A stretch of 64,000 nucleotides of DNA from Okeania sp034190295 (GTDB taxonomy: Bacteria > Cyanobacteriota > Cyanobacteriia > Cyanobacteriales > Microcoleaceae). Below, one piece after another: positions 17,196-25,197 of the stretch; within the stretch, counting starts at the first letter, position 1, and each line of letters starts with the position of its first letter. The DNA lies in the NCBI GenBank assembly GCA_034190295.1, contig JAXHSW010000007.1:1-64000 (forward strand), given 5' to 3'. The notes below the pieces were generated by a model. The model did not search any database, had not been told where the DNA came from, and saw nothing but the letters and a program-made list of their open reading frames with translations. The translations under genes and the position numbers were made by a program.

Positions 17196-18100
17196 AGCAA
17201 ATTTTCTCTTATTTGTAAAAGTCTATTTTGATTAATTGTCAGAATTTTTTGTGCAAATTCGATAGAAATTTTAGAGATGTAGTTTTGAGGTATGCGGTTA
17301 AATAAAGACAAAGTATCCTCTGCTGATATATTGGCTAAGTTTTGGAGCCAAATTATAGCAGCTTTGGGATATTTTTGTGCTGCTTGTTCAAATAAATCTA
17401 GTGTCAACATCGGTTTTCTATCTCCTACTTTATCATAAGTTGCTGACCTTGATTTAGCTATATAATTTTTGACAGTTTTATTATTGATTTTCTCCTGTTT
17501 TTTGTAGTCTAGTAATTCTCTACCGAGACTAGATGCGTGGTCGAATGTTGGTGCTAAATTTACTGAATCATTCATAATAAATCCCCAATTTTCGTGATGT
17601 CTATCAGTGTTATTTATCCAAGCATCTAATAATAAGTAACCAACAAAAGCTTCTATTGCTTTTTCAATACCTTCAGGAGGTTTCCAGTTTAAAGGTAAAT
17701 TAATTAAATTAATAGGATTATTAGCGATCGCCTCAACTACAATATCAAGAGTATGTTCGGAAACTTTATAATTATTAAATTCGGGATAACTTTCATCTAT
17801 TTTTACTAAAATTTTATTACCAAGAATAAGAATCTTATTTTGCGGTACAAAGGAAGGAGAAATTGTGCCTAAATTACCTTTCCAAATTGCTAGTTCATAA
17901 TGTGCATGAGGTAGCTTTAGTAACTCACATAATTCTGATGCTATTTTTTCTGCCCAAGCTTCCCCAGTATTAGGTCTAGCTTTTTTGTATAAATAGTTAA
18001 GTTCATCCTGGCAATACCAAAATTTATCCTTAGTTCCGAGTTGTTCAGTTTCTAAGATTGAGTCTTCTGGAACTTCAATAATGTCAAATAAATCGCACAT
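17192..18100 (-). CDS. HipA/CtkA-like protein kinase
   Basis: 302 residues. Conserved features are GEAWAEKIASELC (46-58), typical of HipA/CtkA kinases; the catalytic loop NTDRHHENWG (164-173; Asp166 and Asn171 as predicted base and metal ligand); and the second metal Asp187 in FDHASSLG. HipA toxins phosphorylate translation factors such as GltX and drive growth arrest. The usual HipA N-terminal domain is missing here but appears to lie in the overlapping downstream HIRAN gene. No HipB-type antitoxin HTH gene is adjacent. It is first in the four-gene cluster, 77 bp downstream of a MITE-like element's edge. Confidence 0.75.
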   Translation of the reverse strand: MCDLFDIIEVPEDSILETEQLGTKDKFWYCQDELNYLYKKARPNTGEAWAEKIASELCELLKLPHAHYELAIWKGNLGTISPSFVPQNKILILGNKILVKIDESYPEFNNYKVSEHTLDIVVEAIANNPINLINLPLNWKPPEGIEKAIEAFVGYLLLDAWINNTDRHHENWGFIMNDSVNLAPTFDHASSLGRELLDYKKQEKINNKTVKNYIAKSRSATYDKVGDRKPMLTLDLFEQAAQKYPKAAIIWLQNLANISAEDTLSLFNRIPQNYISKISIEFAQKILTINQNRLLQIRENLL

Positions 18101-18116
18101 TAGTAACTATTAATTT

Positions 18117-18290
18117 GTAAGCATTCAGCCATTAGCAGTCAGCTCTCAGCAATTAATAATGAATAATTATTTCTCAGGTTGGGGAAGGAGACTTTAGCAG
18201 TAACTTTTTATTCTTTTTCAATTTCTCAATTACTCTTACCTTTCCCAACATTAATGGCTGATAGCTGATAGCTGACGGCTGAATGCTTAC
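18117..18290. mobile_element. MITE-like element, GTAAGCATTCAGC family (E2)
   Basis: 174 bp with inverted ends GTAAGCATTCAGCC and GGCTGAATGCTTAC and inner AGCTGATAGCTGA repeats. It lies upstream of the defence-like cluster. Confidence 0.75.
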
Positions 18291-18374
18291 ATTAATTTTT
18301 AATCTAAATTAACTTCTGTTGTTAAGTATTAATAGAGCGATCGCCTGAATTTTTTAAATTTATTAAAATGTTGT

Positions 18375-18626
18375 TTAGAACTTAACTGTAGTAGTTTCCG
18401 AGCGCACAGTAGGTCTATCATTATTAGTAGGTACTCGTAATAAACTCCCAGGCAAAGTCAAAACTGCTAGTGTATTTCCGAGCATATCAAAAAATTCGAC
18501 ACTGTAACCTGTTTCTAACCCTGGAACGTTATGACGTTCAACTATTGTGCCAATATCTCCTGCTTGAAGGTTTTCTTCTGGTGCATCTTCTAAAAGAATT
18601 ACATCTGTATAAAGTTGAAAATCCAT
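18375..18626 (-). CDS. DUF4926 protein
   Basis: 83 residues. The pattern LYTDVILLEDAPEENLQAGD...GTIVERH...YSVEFFDMLG...AVLTLP matches DUF4926, a small beta-rich (SH3-like) family common in cyanobacteria. It lies 150 bp downstream of the DUF6883 gene on the same strand. As I recall, the two families often occur side by side, in a manner resembling toxin-antitoxin or immunity pairs. Function unproven. Confidence 0.75.
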   Translation of the reverse strand: MDFQLYTDVILLEDAPEENLQAGDIGTIVERHNVPGLETGYSVEFFDMLGNTLAVLTLPGSLLRVPTNNDRPTVRSETTTVKF

Positions 18627-18776
18627 AATTTATCCTTATATATCAAATTTACTGTGATTTTATTTTATATATAAACAATTATATTATACCTATCATCATC
18701 AGACACAACTATTCTCTTTTTATTCACTCTTTGGAAACAATTTACAAACCAATATTATTGATTTAGTTAATTGTAA

Positions 18777-19109
18777 TTAATTGGGATATGCTGTAATTAA
18801 TCTTGGTATTTCTTTGCCTTTGTCAATTTGCCAAACAGTTTTTAAATTTAGAAGTTTACCGCTTGGAGTTAGTATTTCTGCAGTAATTTCATAGCTAATT
18901 CCATAGGCTGTTTCCTTGACTATTTCTGGATCGGCATTGAGATGATTTTGCCGAATATCCGCTTCTAATTGTTGCCAATTATTAATATTATAACCAAATT
19001 TCATTAATAAACGTGCTTTATGACCTCCTTTTGGATGTTGAATATTTAGTAAATATTCAGTTATTTTTGATTGTTCGATAACTGCTTGAGATTGATTAGG
19101 AATTTTCAT
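18777..19109 (-). CDS. DUF6883 protein
   Basis: 110 residues. The N-terminus (IPNQSQAVIEQSKITEYLL...HPKGGHKARLLMKFGY) matches the DUF6883 signature, with the conserved HPKGGHKA segment whose His/Lys residues could be catalytic in a small nuclease-like toxin domain. It is the upstream partner of the DUF4926 gene on the minus strand. Toxin activity is inference from context only. Confidence 0.7.
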   Translation of the reverse strand: MKIPNQSQAVIEQSKITEYLLNIQHPKGGHKARLLMKFGYNINNWQQLEADIRQNHLNADPEIVKETAYGISYEITAEILTPSGKLLNLKTVWQIDKGKEIPRLITAYPN

Positions 19110-19194
19110 GCTAGTAAAATTACTTTTTCCTTCTTTTTTATTATCGCATATTTTTAATATATCGATTTATTGATTTTTAGAAAGTATTTAAGCC

Positions 19195-19415
19195 GTAAGC
19201 ATTTCCTGCGGAATGCTGCGCAAACAGCTATTAGCAATCAGCTCTCAACTCTTTAATGAATCAAGCAATTCTTCCTTTAACTTGATAGTATATTTTCAAT
19301 CAGAGAATTGAAGTATAAGAACAAGAGTTTGAGTTGTCAACCCATACATTGTATGGCGGGAAATGTAGATTTGTTCCGGAAGCTGATAGCTGATAGCTGA
19401 CGGCTGAATGCTTAC
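19195..19415. mobile_element. MITE-like element, GTAAGCATTCAGC family (E3)
   Basis: 221 bp from GTAAGCATTTCCTGCGG to GGCTGAATGCTTAC, with AGCTGATAGCTGA repeats at the right end. It shares internal sequence with E1 (opposite orientation) and E4. It occupies about half of the 439-bp spacer before mnmG. Confidence 0.75.
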
Positions 19416-19548
19416 TTTAAGCCAAATAAACATATTGTTAAAAACAGTAAAAATATGTATTTTTTATGAGTCATAAAAAAAATATTATAATTAAATTACT
19501 AAACTTGTCGCTATTATAAAAAGAAGTACATTAAACCAAAACCATAAC

Positions 19549-21459
19549 ATGACCAAAACTTTCGATTTCCAAGACGAATACGACATCATCGTAGTAGGTG
19601 CAGGCCACTCGGGGTGTGAAGCAGCTCTCGCCACCGCACGTCTCGGTTGCCGCACCCTCCTACTCACCCTCAACCTCGACAAAATTGCCTGGCAACCATG
19701 CAACCCCGCTGTTGGGGGACCTGCAAAATCTCAACTTACCCATGAAGTGGATGCTTTAGGTGGGGAAATTGGCAAAATGAGCGATCGCACCTACCTGCAA
19801 AAACGTATCCTCAACTCATCTCGTGGGCCTGCCGTCTGGGCGTTACGCGCTCAAACTGACAAACGGGAATATGCCGCCGTTATGCGTAACATTGTGGAAA
19901 ACCAAGAAAACCTCCTAGTTCGGGAAAGCATGGTCACAGACTTAGTTTTAGGAGACAACGACGAAATTATCGGAGTAGAAACCTACTTCGGCGTCGCCTT
20001 TAAATGTAAAGCTGTCATCCTCACCACCGGAACATTCCTCGGTGGAGTAATTTGGGTAGGTAATAAGTCAATGCCAGCAGGTCGCGCGGGTGAATTTCCT
20101 GCCATCGGTCTCACCGAAACCCTGAATAAACTTGGTTTTGAAACCGGGCGACTGAAAACAGGTACTCCTGCCAGAGTTGACAAACGTTCTGTTGACTACA
20201 CTGACTTGGAAGAGCAACCGGGGGATGAAAAAGTGCGTTGGTTTAGTTTCGACCCGGAAGTGTGGGTGGAACGGGAACAAATGTGTTGCTATCTAACCCG
20301 CACTACTGAAGAAACTCACAAACTAATTCGCGATAATTTGCACTTGTCTCCTGTTTATGGTGGGTGGGTGGATGCGAAGGGTCCCCGTTATTGTCCGAGT
20401 ATTGAGGATAAAATTGTTCGCTTTGCTGATAAAAGTAGTCATCAAATATTTATTGAACCCGAAGGTCGTGATATTCCTGAACTTTATATTCAGGGGTTTT
20501 CTACTGGTTTGCCTGAGAAATTGCAATTACAAATGTTGCGGACTTTGCCTGGTTTAGAAAAATGTGTAATGTTGCGACCTGCTTATGCTGTGGAATATGA
20601 CTATTTGCCTGCAACTCAATGTTATCCGACGTTGATGACTAAGAAAATTGAGGGGTTATTTTGTGCTGGTCAAATTAATGGTACCACTGGATATGAAGAG
20701 GCGGCAGCTCAGGGTTTGGTGGCGGGAATAAATGCGGTTAAATTTGTTAAGAATGAAGAGATGATTATTTTCCCCAGAGAACAAAGTTATATTGGTACTT
20801 TGATTGACGATCTATGTACAAAAGATTTGCGAGAACCCTATCGAATGTTGACAAGTCGTTCGGAATATCGTTTGATTTTACGGTCTGATAATGCCGACCA
20901 AAGACTAACACCTTTGGGTCGAGAAATTGGTTTAATTGATGACCGTCGGTGGGAGTTATTTGAAAGTAAGCAAACTAATATTACTGCTGAAAAAGCTCGG
21001 TTAAATTCGACTCGAATTAAAGAAAAAGATGAGGTAGGAATTAGGATTGTTGCTGATATTCAGCAAAAGATTAAAGGTTCGATTACTTTGGCTGAACTTT
21101 TGCGCCGACCAGGTTTTCATTATGTGAATTTGGAAAAGTATAATCTGGGTAATTTAGATTTGAAATTGGTTGAAAAAGAAGGAGCGGAAATTGATATTAA
21201 ATATTCCGGTTATTTGCAAAGACAACAAAATCAAATTGACCAAATTAGTCGGCAAGAAAATCGAAAGTTACCAGCTAATTTAGATTATTTTGCTATTTCT
21301 ACTTTGTCGCTGGAGGCGCGGGAAAAATTATCAAAGGTTCAGCCTTTAACTATTGGGCAGGCGTCTCGAATTGGTGGGGTAAATCCAGCAGATATTAATG
21401 CTTTATTGGTTTATTTGGAGATAAAATATCGACAAGACCAATTAACTTCTGTTAGTTAA
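19549..21459 (+). CDS. mnmG: tRNA uridine-5-carboxymethylaminomethyl(34) synthesis enzyme MnmG
   Basis: 636 residues, standard length for MnmG/GidA. With MnmE it installs the carboxymethylaminomethyl group on U34 of certain tRNAs, using FAD and methylene-tetrahydrofolate. The FAD-binding motif VVGAGHSGCEAALA is at residues 14-27. The family signatures GGPAKSQLTHEVDALGGEIG and GTTGYEEAAAQGLVAG are visible, as is a C-terminal helical domain. The start ATG at 19549 directly precedes the conserved N-terminus. It is a single-gene unit on the plus strand with no coupled neighbour. Confidence 0.97.
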   Translation: MTKTFDFQDEYDIIVVGAGHSGCEAALATARLGCRTLLLTLNLDKIAWQPCNPAVGGPAKSQLTHEVDALGGEIGKMSDRTYLQKRILNSSRGPAVWALRAQTDKREYAAVMRNIVENQENLLVRESMVTDLVLGDNDEIIGVETYFGVAFKCKAVILTTGTFLGGVIWVGNKSMPAGRAGEFPAIGLTETLNKLGFETGRLKTGTPARVDKRSVDYTDLEEQPGDEKVRWFSFDPEVWVEREQMCCYLTRTTEETHKLIRDNLHLSPVYGGWVDAKGPRYCPSIEDKIVRFADKSSHQIFIEPEGRDIPELYIQGFSTGLPEKLQLQMLRTLPGLEKCVMLRPAYAVEYDYLPATQCYPTLMTKKIEGLFCAGQINGTTGYEEAAAQGLVAGINAVKFVKNEEMIIFPREQSYIGTLIDDLCTKDLREPYRMLTSRSEYRLILRSDNADQRLTPLGREIGLIDDRRWELFESKQTNITAEKARLNSTRIKEKDEVGIRIVADIQQKIKGSITLAELLRRPGFHYVNLEKYNLGNLDLKLVEKEGAEIDIKYSGYLQRQQNQIDQISRQENRKLPANLDYFAISTLSLEAREKLSKVQPLTIGQASRIGGVNPADINALLVYLEIKYRQDQLTSVS

Positions 21460-21471
21460 AAGCTTTTGTAG

Positions 21472-21497
21472 GGTGCGTTAATGAAATGTAACGCACC
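21472..21497. repeat. Hairpin after mnmG
   Basis: GGTGCGTTA at 21472-21480 pairs perfectly with TAACGCACC at 21489-21497 (8-base loop). It lies 12 bp after the mnmG stop, without a U-tract. It could be a 3'-end stabiliser or a REP. A half copy of the GTAAGCATTCAGC family ends at 21612. Confidence 0.6.
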
Positions 21498-21645
21498 ATC
21501 TACAGTATTAATTTCCGCTCAGTTACGCTGACGCTAACACACCCTACTGGACTATATTCATTAAAACTCCCTTCTTTTGCTGAAAGCTGATAGCTAATAG
21601 CTGAATGCTTACCCCAGTACTGATAAAGGAGGAGATGTTAAATAA

Positions 21646-22092
21646 TTACTCTGGTAACCAATCTTCATCCAATATCTGTTCAAGAGAATAAGGGTTAATT
21701 TCTGGTAATTGAAGTCCTGATTTAGCTTGAGCAATTTTTCTAGCTTTGCCATAAAGATAGTCAAGTCGTTCAGCTAAATAATTCCGTAAATTTGTTGTAA
21801 GTTTATATTCTAATTGAGCCCGAAAAGTTAAAATTTCTCCACGCCAATGCCTAGAGTTATTAGCTCTTTCTTCCTCCCAATATTGATAAAGTAGTAAATG
21901 TTGAATAATTAAAGTCACGAAACTTTCAACAGCACTTTTTTCACTTCTACCCAAGGCTTCTAATTCTTCAATTAAGTTTTCATAATCTAGGTTTTCTAAT
22001 TGACGATTATTTAGTAGTTTGATAGTTTTTTCTAACCACAGTAAATAATCTTCTTCATACAGTAATTTTAGATCGGTAATTTGATTAACCAT
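21646..22092 (-). CDS. DUF29 family protein
   Basis: 148 residues with the classic DUF29 signature: YEEDYLLWLEKTIKLL near the start, LDYENLIEELEALGRSEK at residues 38-55, then a helical HLLLYQYW...SRHWRGEI core. DUF29 proteins are very abundant in filamentous cyanobacteria and their function is unknown. The gene is monocistronic on the minus strand, preceded by two direct repeats. Confidence 0.9.
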   Translation of the reverse strand: MVNQITDLKLLYEEDYLLWLEKTIKLLNNRQLENLDYENLIEELEALGRSEKSAVESFVTLIIQHLLLYQYWEEERANNSRHWRGEILTFRAQLEYKLTTNLRNYLAERLDYLYGKARKIAQAKSGLQLPEINPYSLEQILDEDWLPE

Positions 22093-22119
22093 GTTTTATA
22101 TCTATTTGTGGAAAAGTTA

Positions 22120-22317
22120 AATAGCAATTCCGTAGGGGCTCGATTTCCAAACCCTTTCTTAATATTACACCGTGATTTATAACAGTTTTCATAAATATAG
22201 AAGACAATTAATCTAAAGTGAAAAATTGCAATTCTGTAGGGTGGTTTGGTCTCCCAACCCCTTCTTGATATTCCATCGAAATTTATAACAGTTTTCATAA
22301 AAATAGAATACAATTTC
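22120..22317. repeat. Two diverged direct repeats of about 95 bp
   Basis: Both units contain GTAGGG, a CCAAACCC-like motif, CTTNATATT and TTTATAACAGTTTTCATAAA, starting near 22120 and 22228. A third partial copy lies at about 24200-24245. Confidence 0.65.
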
Positions 22318-22337
22318 AAGAACTATGAAATCTATGT

Positions 22338-22925
22338 TTAATCGTTGGAGGTATCAGAGGTATTTCTGCCATGCAATGTAATTGTGCAGGTAAGCAAAAG
22401 TACCCTTAGATGCTCCAATGCTACTTCAATTTCTAACTGTTGATCTGGACTAAAAAGACCATACACGGAACATCCATAGTAAGACTCAGGTTCCTGTGCA
22501 GGTTTAACTACAATTTTGCATTCCATTAAAAGCTCCCGTAAACGCTCCAGTGCCATTTCCACTTCCAGCTTTTTTTCTGAAGTGAAAACCCCAGTGACAG
22601 CTATTCCTCCTTTAGATTGTGGTTTTTTTTCGGTAAGGGAAGTGCCGAGAAGTTCTTCAGAAAATTGGGCAACAGTGGTACTATCACTATTTTCCCAATC
22701 AACAAGGGAGTGCCATTTTTCTATTCCTACAACTTCGCATAAACTTTGAAAATTTTTAGGCGAAATAGACCTGCCACTAATAAAGCGTTTCAAGGTTGAT
22801 TCAGAGACTTCTGCATCCCAGCACCACTGTCGCTCTGTTTTATTCCAACCTTTTTTCTTTCTGGCTGTATCAATCATTTTTATGCCTTCTTTGTTAAGTT
22901 TTATTGAACTTGGTTTTCGTCCCAT
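22338..22925 (-). CDS. HTH regulator with two tandem C-terminal repeats
   Basis: About 195 residues from the preferred start. The N-terminus (MGRKPSSIKLNKEG, then KKGWNKTERQW...VSESTLKRFISGRSISPKNFQSLC) is an XRE-like helix-turn-helix of a type often seen at the N-terminus of cyanobacterial signalling proteins. Two similar 35-residue modules follow (VTGVFTSEKKLEVEMALERL and VYGLFSPDQQLEIEVALEHL), probably beta-alpha ligand or dimer modules. An in-frame ATG at 22952 is possible but adds a Lys-rich leader. Divergent repeats upstream (23053-23185) could be its operators; this is inference. Confidence 0.7.
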   Translation of the reverse strand: MGRKPSSIKLNKEGIKMIDTARKKKGWNKTERQWCWDAEVSESTLKRFISGRSISPKNFQSLCEVVGIEKWHSLVDWENSDSTTVAQFSEELLGTSLTEKKPQSKGGIAVTGVFTSEKKLEVEMALERLRELLMECKIVVKPAQEPESYYGCSVYGLFSPDQQLEIEVALEHLRVLLLTCTITLHGRNTSDTSND

Positions 22926-23052
22926 GACATTACATTTTTTTTTTGGTTTCAAACTACTACTACTGCTTTTCTATCATACTTAACTAAAAACTGTACGATA
23001 ATTGGCGTTTTTGAACTAAAACTAATACTTTTTTGATATTGCAATCTTCAAT

Positions 23053-23185
23053 AAATGAGGAGATAATAAAAAAACATCAGCTAATTTACTGATCTCATAC
23101 TGCTGATTTTTACTGAAGAACTAAAAATGAGGAGATAATAAAAAAAGGTCAGTAAATTAGCTGATTTTTAGTAAAGAACTAAAAT
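23053..23185. promoter_or_regulatory. Direct and inverted repeats between divergent genes, possible operator
   Basis: AAATGAGGAGATAATAAAA occurs at 23053 and 23125. ATCAGCTAATTTACTGA (23076-23092) has a perfect 17-bp inverse at 23149-23165. GAACTAAAA follows each unit. The block sits in the 487-bp spacer between the HTH regulator and the plus-strand gene at 23413, a plausible operator location. It could also be a repeat element. Confidence 0.45.
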
Positions 23186-23412
23186 AACCAATCTTAGTTC
23201 CATGACTCCAGTCTTTTGGTTAAGCTACTACTACTACTTATCCAGAGTCGAGTACTAAATGTTTAACGGTTATTCGGCAAAATAAGTTCAATATTCCCAA
23301 TTTTGTCTAACTAACTCTTACCTCAAATTGAGGCAAAGTTGAACCATTTTTTTCTTCAGTATTAGTTAAAGTGAAAATTAAGTAGCTTGACCTTTAAGAC
23401 TGGAGAATAATC

Positions 23413-23619
23413 ATGGAAAATAACTTTCCAGAAAACCAAATACAAACAACTTCTATCGAAGTCCAGGAAACTAGACCTAATTTAATAGATAAAATTACCG
23501 ACTTAGCAATGGAAAATCAAGAAGTTGGTTTGATTGTTGGTAGTGCCATTGGTACTTCCATCGTTATTTGCGCGATCGCTCACTCGGCAGCAAAACTAAT
23601 CCATGCTTTTCGTAGCTAA
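23413..23619 (+). CDS. Small single-pass membrane protein, unknown
   Basis: 68 residues: a polar N-terminal half, then one hydrophobic segment (about 37-58, VGLIVGSAIGTSIVICAIA) and a short basic tail. An ACTGGAGAATAATC leader gives a GGAG ribosome binding site. I do not recognise the family. It is divergent from the HTH regulator across a repeat-rich spacer. Confidence 0.6.
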   Translation: MENNFPENQIQTTSIEVQETRPNLIDKITDLAMENQEVGLIVGSAIGTSIVICAIAHSAAKLIHAFRS

Positions 23620-23772
23620 AGGTTTTCCTGGGGTATTAACATGAGGCAACTTCCTAGTTACCCCACTCCCATGTTTTTGCCTTTTTTTAAATATTTACCT
23701 CTTCTTCCTTCTTGCTTCTTTCTTACTTCTACTATTATGAGTAAGTTTAGTAGAATAGTATGAAGTGTGAAA

Positions 23773-23946
23773 ATGCCCACAGAGAAACAAGCGGTTAAAT
23801 GTTTTATTTGGTGTCAAAGAATTACACAAATGTATTTACCAATTTCTCTAGTTAGACTAGATGAAAGAAGTAATGATATTTTCATTCTCGCAGGTGAAGA
23901 TATCCAAGTTTTAATTGACAGAAATGGAGAGGTAAAAATTCTATGA
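23773..23946 (+). CDS. DUF6888 family small protein
   Basis: 57 residues: MPTEKQAVKCFIWCQRITQ, then MYLPISLVRLDERSNDIFIL and a C-terminal acidic strand. The pattern (Cys-x-x-Cys near the start, MYLPI, then a beta-rich end) matches the small cyanobacterial DUF6888 family. Its TGA overlaps the ATG of the next gene by 4 bp (ATGA), so the two are translationally coupled. Function unknown; the two-gene arrangement resembles a toxin-antitoxin pair. Confidence 0.7.
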   Translation: MPTEKQAVKCFIWCQRITQMYLPISLVRLDERSNDIFILAGEDIQVLIDRNGEVKIL

Positions 23947-24134
23947 ATCATCCTAATTTTCAAACCATGAATGAATCAGAATTACGAGCTTATGTATTAG
24001 CTCATCGAGACGATACCGAGGCGTTTTATGCGTTAGCTGACCGTCTGAAATCTAAACCAGGGCGTAAGTTATCTGACGAAGATTTAGAGAGATTACCTGA
24101 AATTTTAGCAGAAATTAAACAACAAAAACAATAA
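23943..24134 (+). CDS. DUF6887 family small protein
   Basis: 63 residues, beginning MNHPNFQTMNESELRAYVL, followed by AHRDDTEAFYALADRLK and a C-terminal EDLERLPEILAEIKQQ. This matches the acidic helical DUF6887 family, which typically accompanies DUF6888. It would suit the antitoxin-like partner, as an inference only. Its start overlaps the preceding stop. Confidence 0.75.
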   Translation: MNHPNFQTMNESELRAYVLAHRDDTEAFYALADRLKSKPGRKLSDEDLERLPEILAEIKQQKQ

Positions 24135-24341
24135 GTGCTGATGTGAGAATATCTGTGCAAATAATCAAATGAAAATTGTCAGCAAAATCTGTCGATAAAT
24201 TACAATTTCGTAGGGGTTTGGTCTCCAAATCCCTTCTTAATATTTCAGCTTAACATTCTCTATATGGTGCCAGTTTCCTTGCAACAAAATATAAAGTGCA
24301 ATGGAAAAAAGACTGCTGAAATTTTTCATACAACAAGGAAT

Positions 24342-24443
24342 ATGATAAACCAATCTAACACAGAAGCAATTATTATCCGTACTGAAAGAGGTTTGACGAT
24401 TTCAGGTACTCGTATTACTCTCTATGACATTATTTGGAAGTGA
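24342..24443 (+). pseudogene. Truncated DUF433 gene remnant
   Basis: 33 codons: MINQSNTEAIIIRTERGLTI followed by SGTRITLYDIIWK and a stop. The RTERGLTISGTRITLYD segment is the start of DUF433 (an antitoxin-like wHTH family of about 75-110 residues). The remainder is absent in all frames nearby, so this is a 5' fragment. Confidence 0.65.
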
Positions 24444-24650
24444 TATTAACAATTAAATGTTTCCAGTGTGGGCTATACTATCCTAATTGAATTACTATTA
24501 TTTTCCCTAAATTATAACTTAGTTTGGTTAGAGTTTAGTCGTGGATTGTTTCATCTAAAATTATGCAATAGGAAATTGGCGCTTAGGTAGTTTTCTCTTG
24601 CCACAAGGCAAATCTAATGCACTGTTTTAGTTGAAATGTCCACTACTGGG

Positions 24651-24746
24651 CTAGCTGCCGTCCTTGCCAAATTCTGCGTATGCGGGTTGAGGGAGAAAAA
24701 GGGCAGATGTTGCCAGGGTTAGTAAAAGTTTGTACGCTAGTTTCAT
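24651..24746 (-). CDS. Orphan signal-peptide ORF (31 aa), probably a truncated exported protein
   Basis: MKLAYKLLLTLATSALFLPQ followed by PAYAEFGKDGS and a TAG. This is a textbook Sec signal peptide (basic n-region, hydrophobic core, AYA cleavage site). It is preceded by a strong AGGAGATAATT ribosome binding site. The mature part would be only about 7 residues. It is most likely the 5' remnant of a secreted protein gene cut by a premature stop or rearrangement; a very short secreted peptide is less likely. Confidence 0.5.
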   Translation of the reverse strand: MKLAYKLLLTLATSALFLPQPAYAEFGKDGS

Positions 24747-24830
24747 AATTATCTCCTGAATTACAAGATATAATTGATACATGATACAATTAAAAAATAA
24801 ATTTTTAATCTCAAAACTTCCTAATGCTTG

Positions 24831-25181
24831 ATGCCCTCACAACCAGAAATTTACGCCAAATATGCAGATGGAACCCCAGTTTACAAAAGTCATCGACCGT
24901 CCTGAATTTCAGGACCCGATACCAACGCAAGAGGTCCTCATTCAGTGCTGCGGTGGGATACCATTAACAACAGAATTTATCAAAGACGGGAATATGACCT
25001 TAGCGGTTATCCCGTCCGCGACATCGACTTTACCAGTCCCACCTTTCCCCGCAGTGGTAGGATGCGTCCCGAACATCCAGCACCACCACATCAACACCGT
25101 TTCTACATCAACGATCCCAAGATAGGTACTACTTCTGGCTTTGTCAGAGGTACTGCCGAACCCCTAGAACAACCAGACTAG
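24831..25181 (+). pseudogene. Polymorphic toxin (type 24-like) gene with in-frame TGA
   Basis: One frame from ATG 24831 to 25181 is interrupted only by TGA at 24903. Before it: PSQPEIYAKYADGTPVYKSH. After it: NARGPHSVLRWDTINNRIYQ, then VRDIDFTSPTFP and HPAPPHQHRFY. The ARGPH, REYDLSGYPVRDIDF and HPxPPHQH features match the C-terminal polymorphic toxin type 24 domain, whose clustered His residues suggest a nuclease. The gene is a stand-alone toxin tip with no delivery domain. The nonsense codon probably inactivates it, unless translation starts after it or the stop is read through. The next gene, 16 bp away, would be the immunity partner. Confidence 0.6.
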
Positions 25182-25197
25182 AACCCAAACAGGAAAT

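Noticed and set aside
22068..22319. Minus-strand 83-codon frame overlapping the DUF29 start
   Set aside because: It translates two direct intergenic repeats and overlaps a confident gene.
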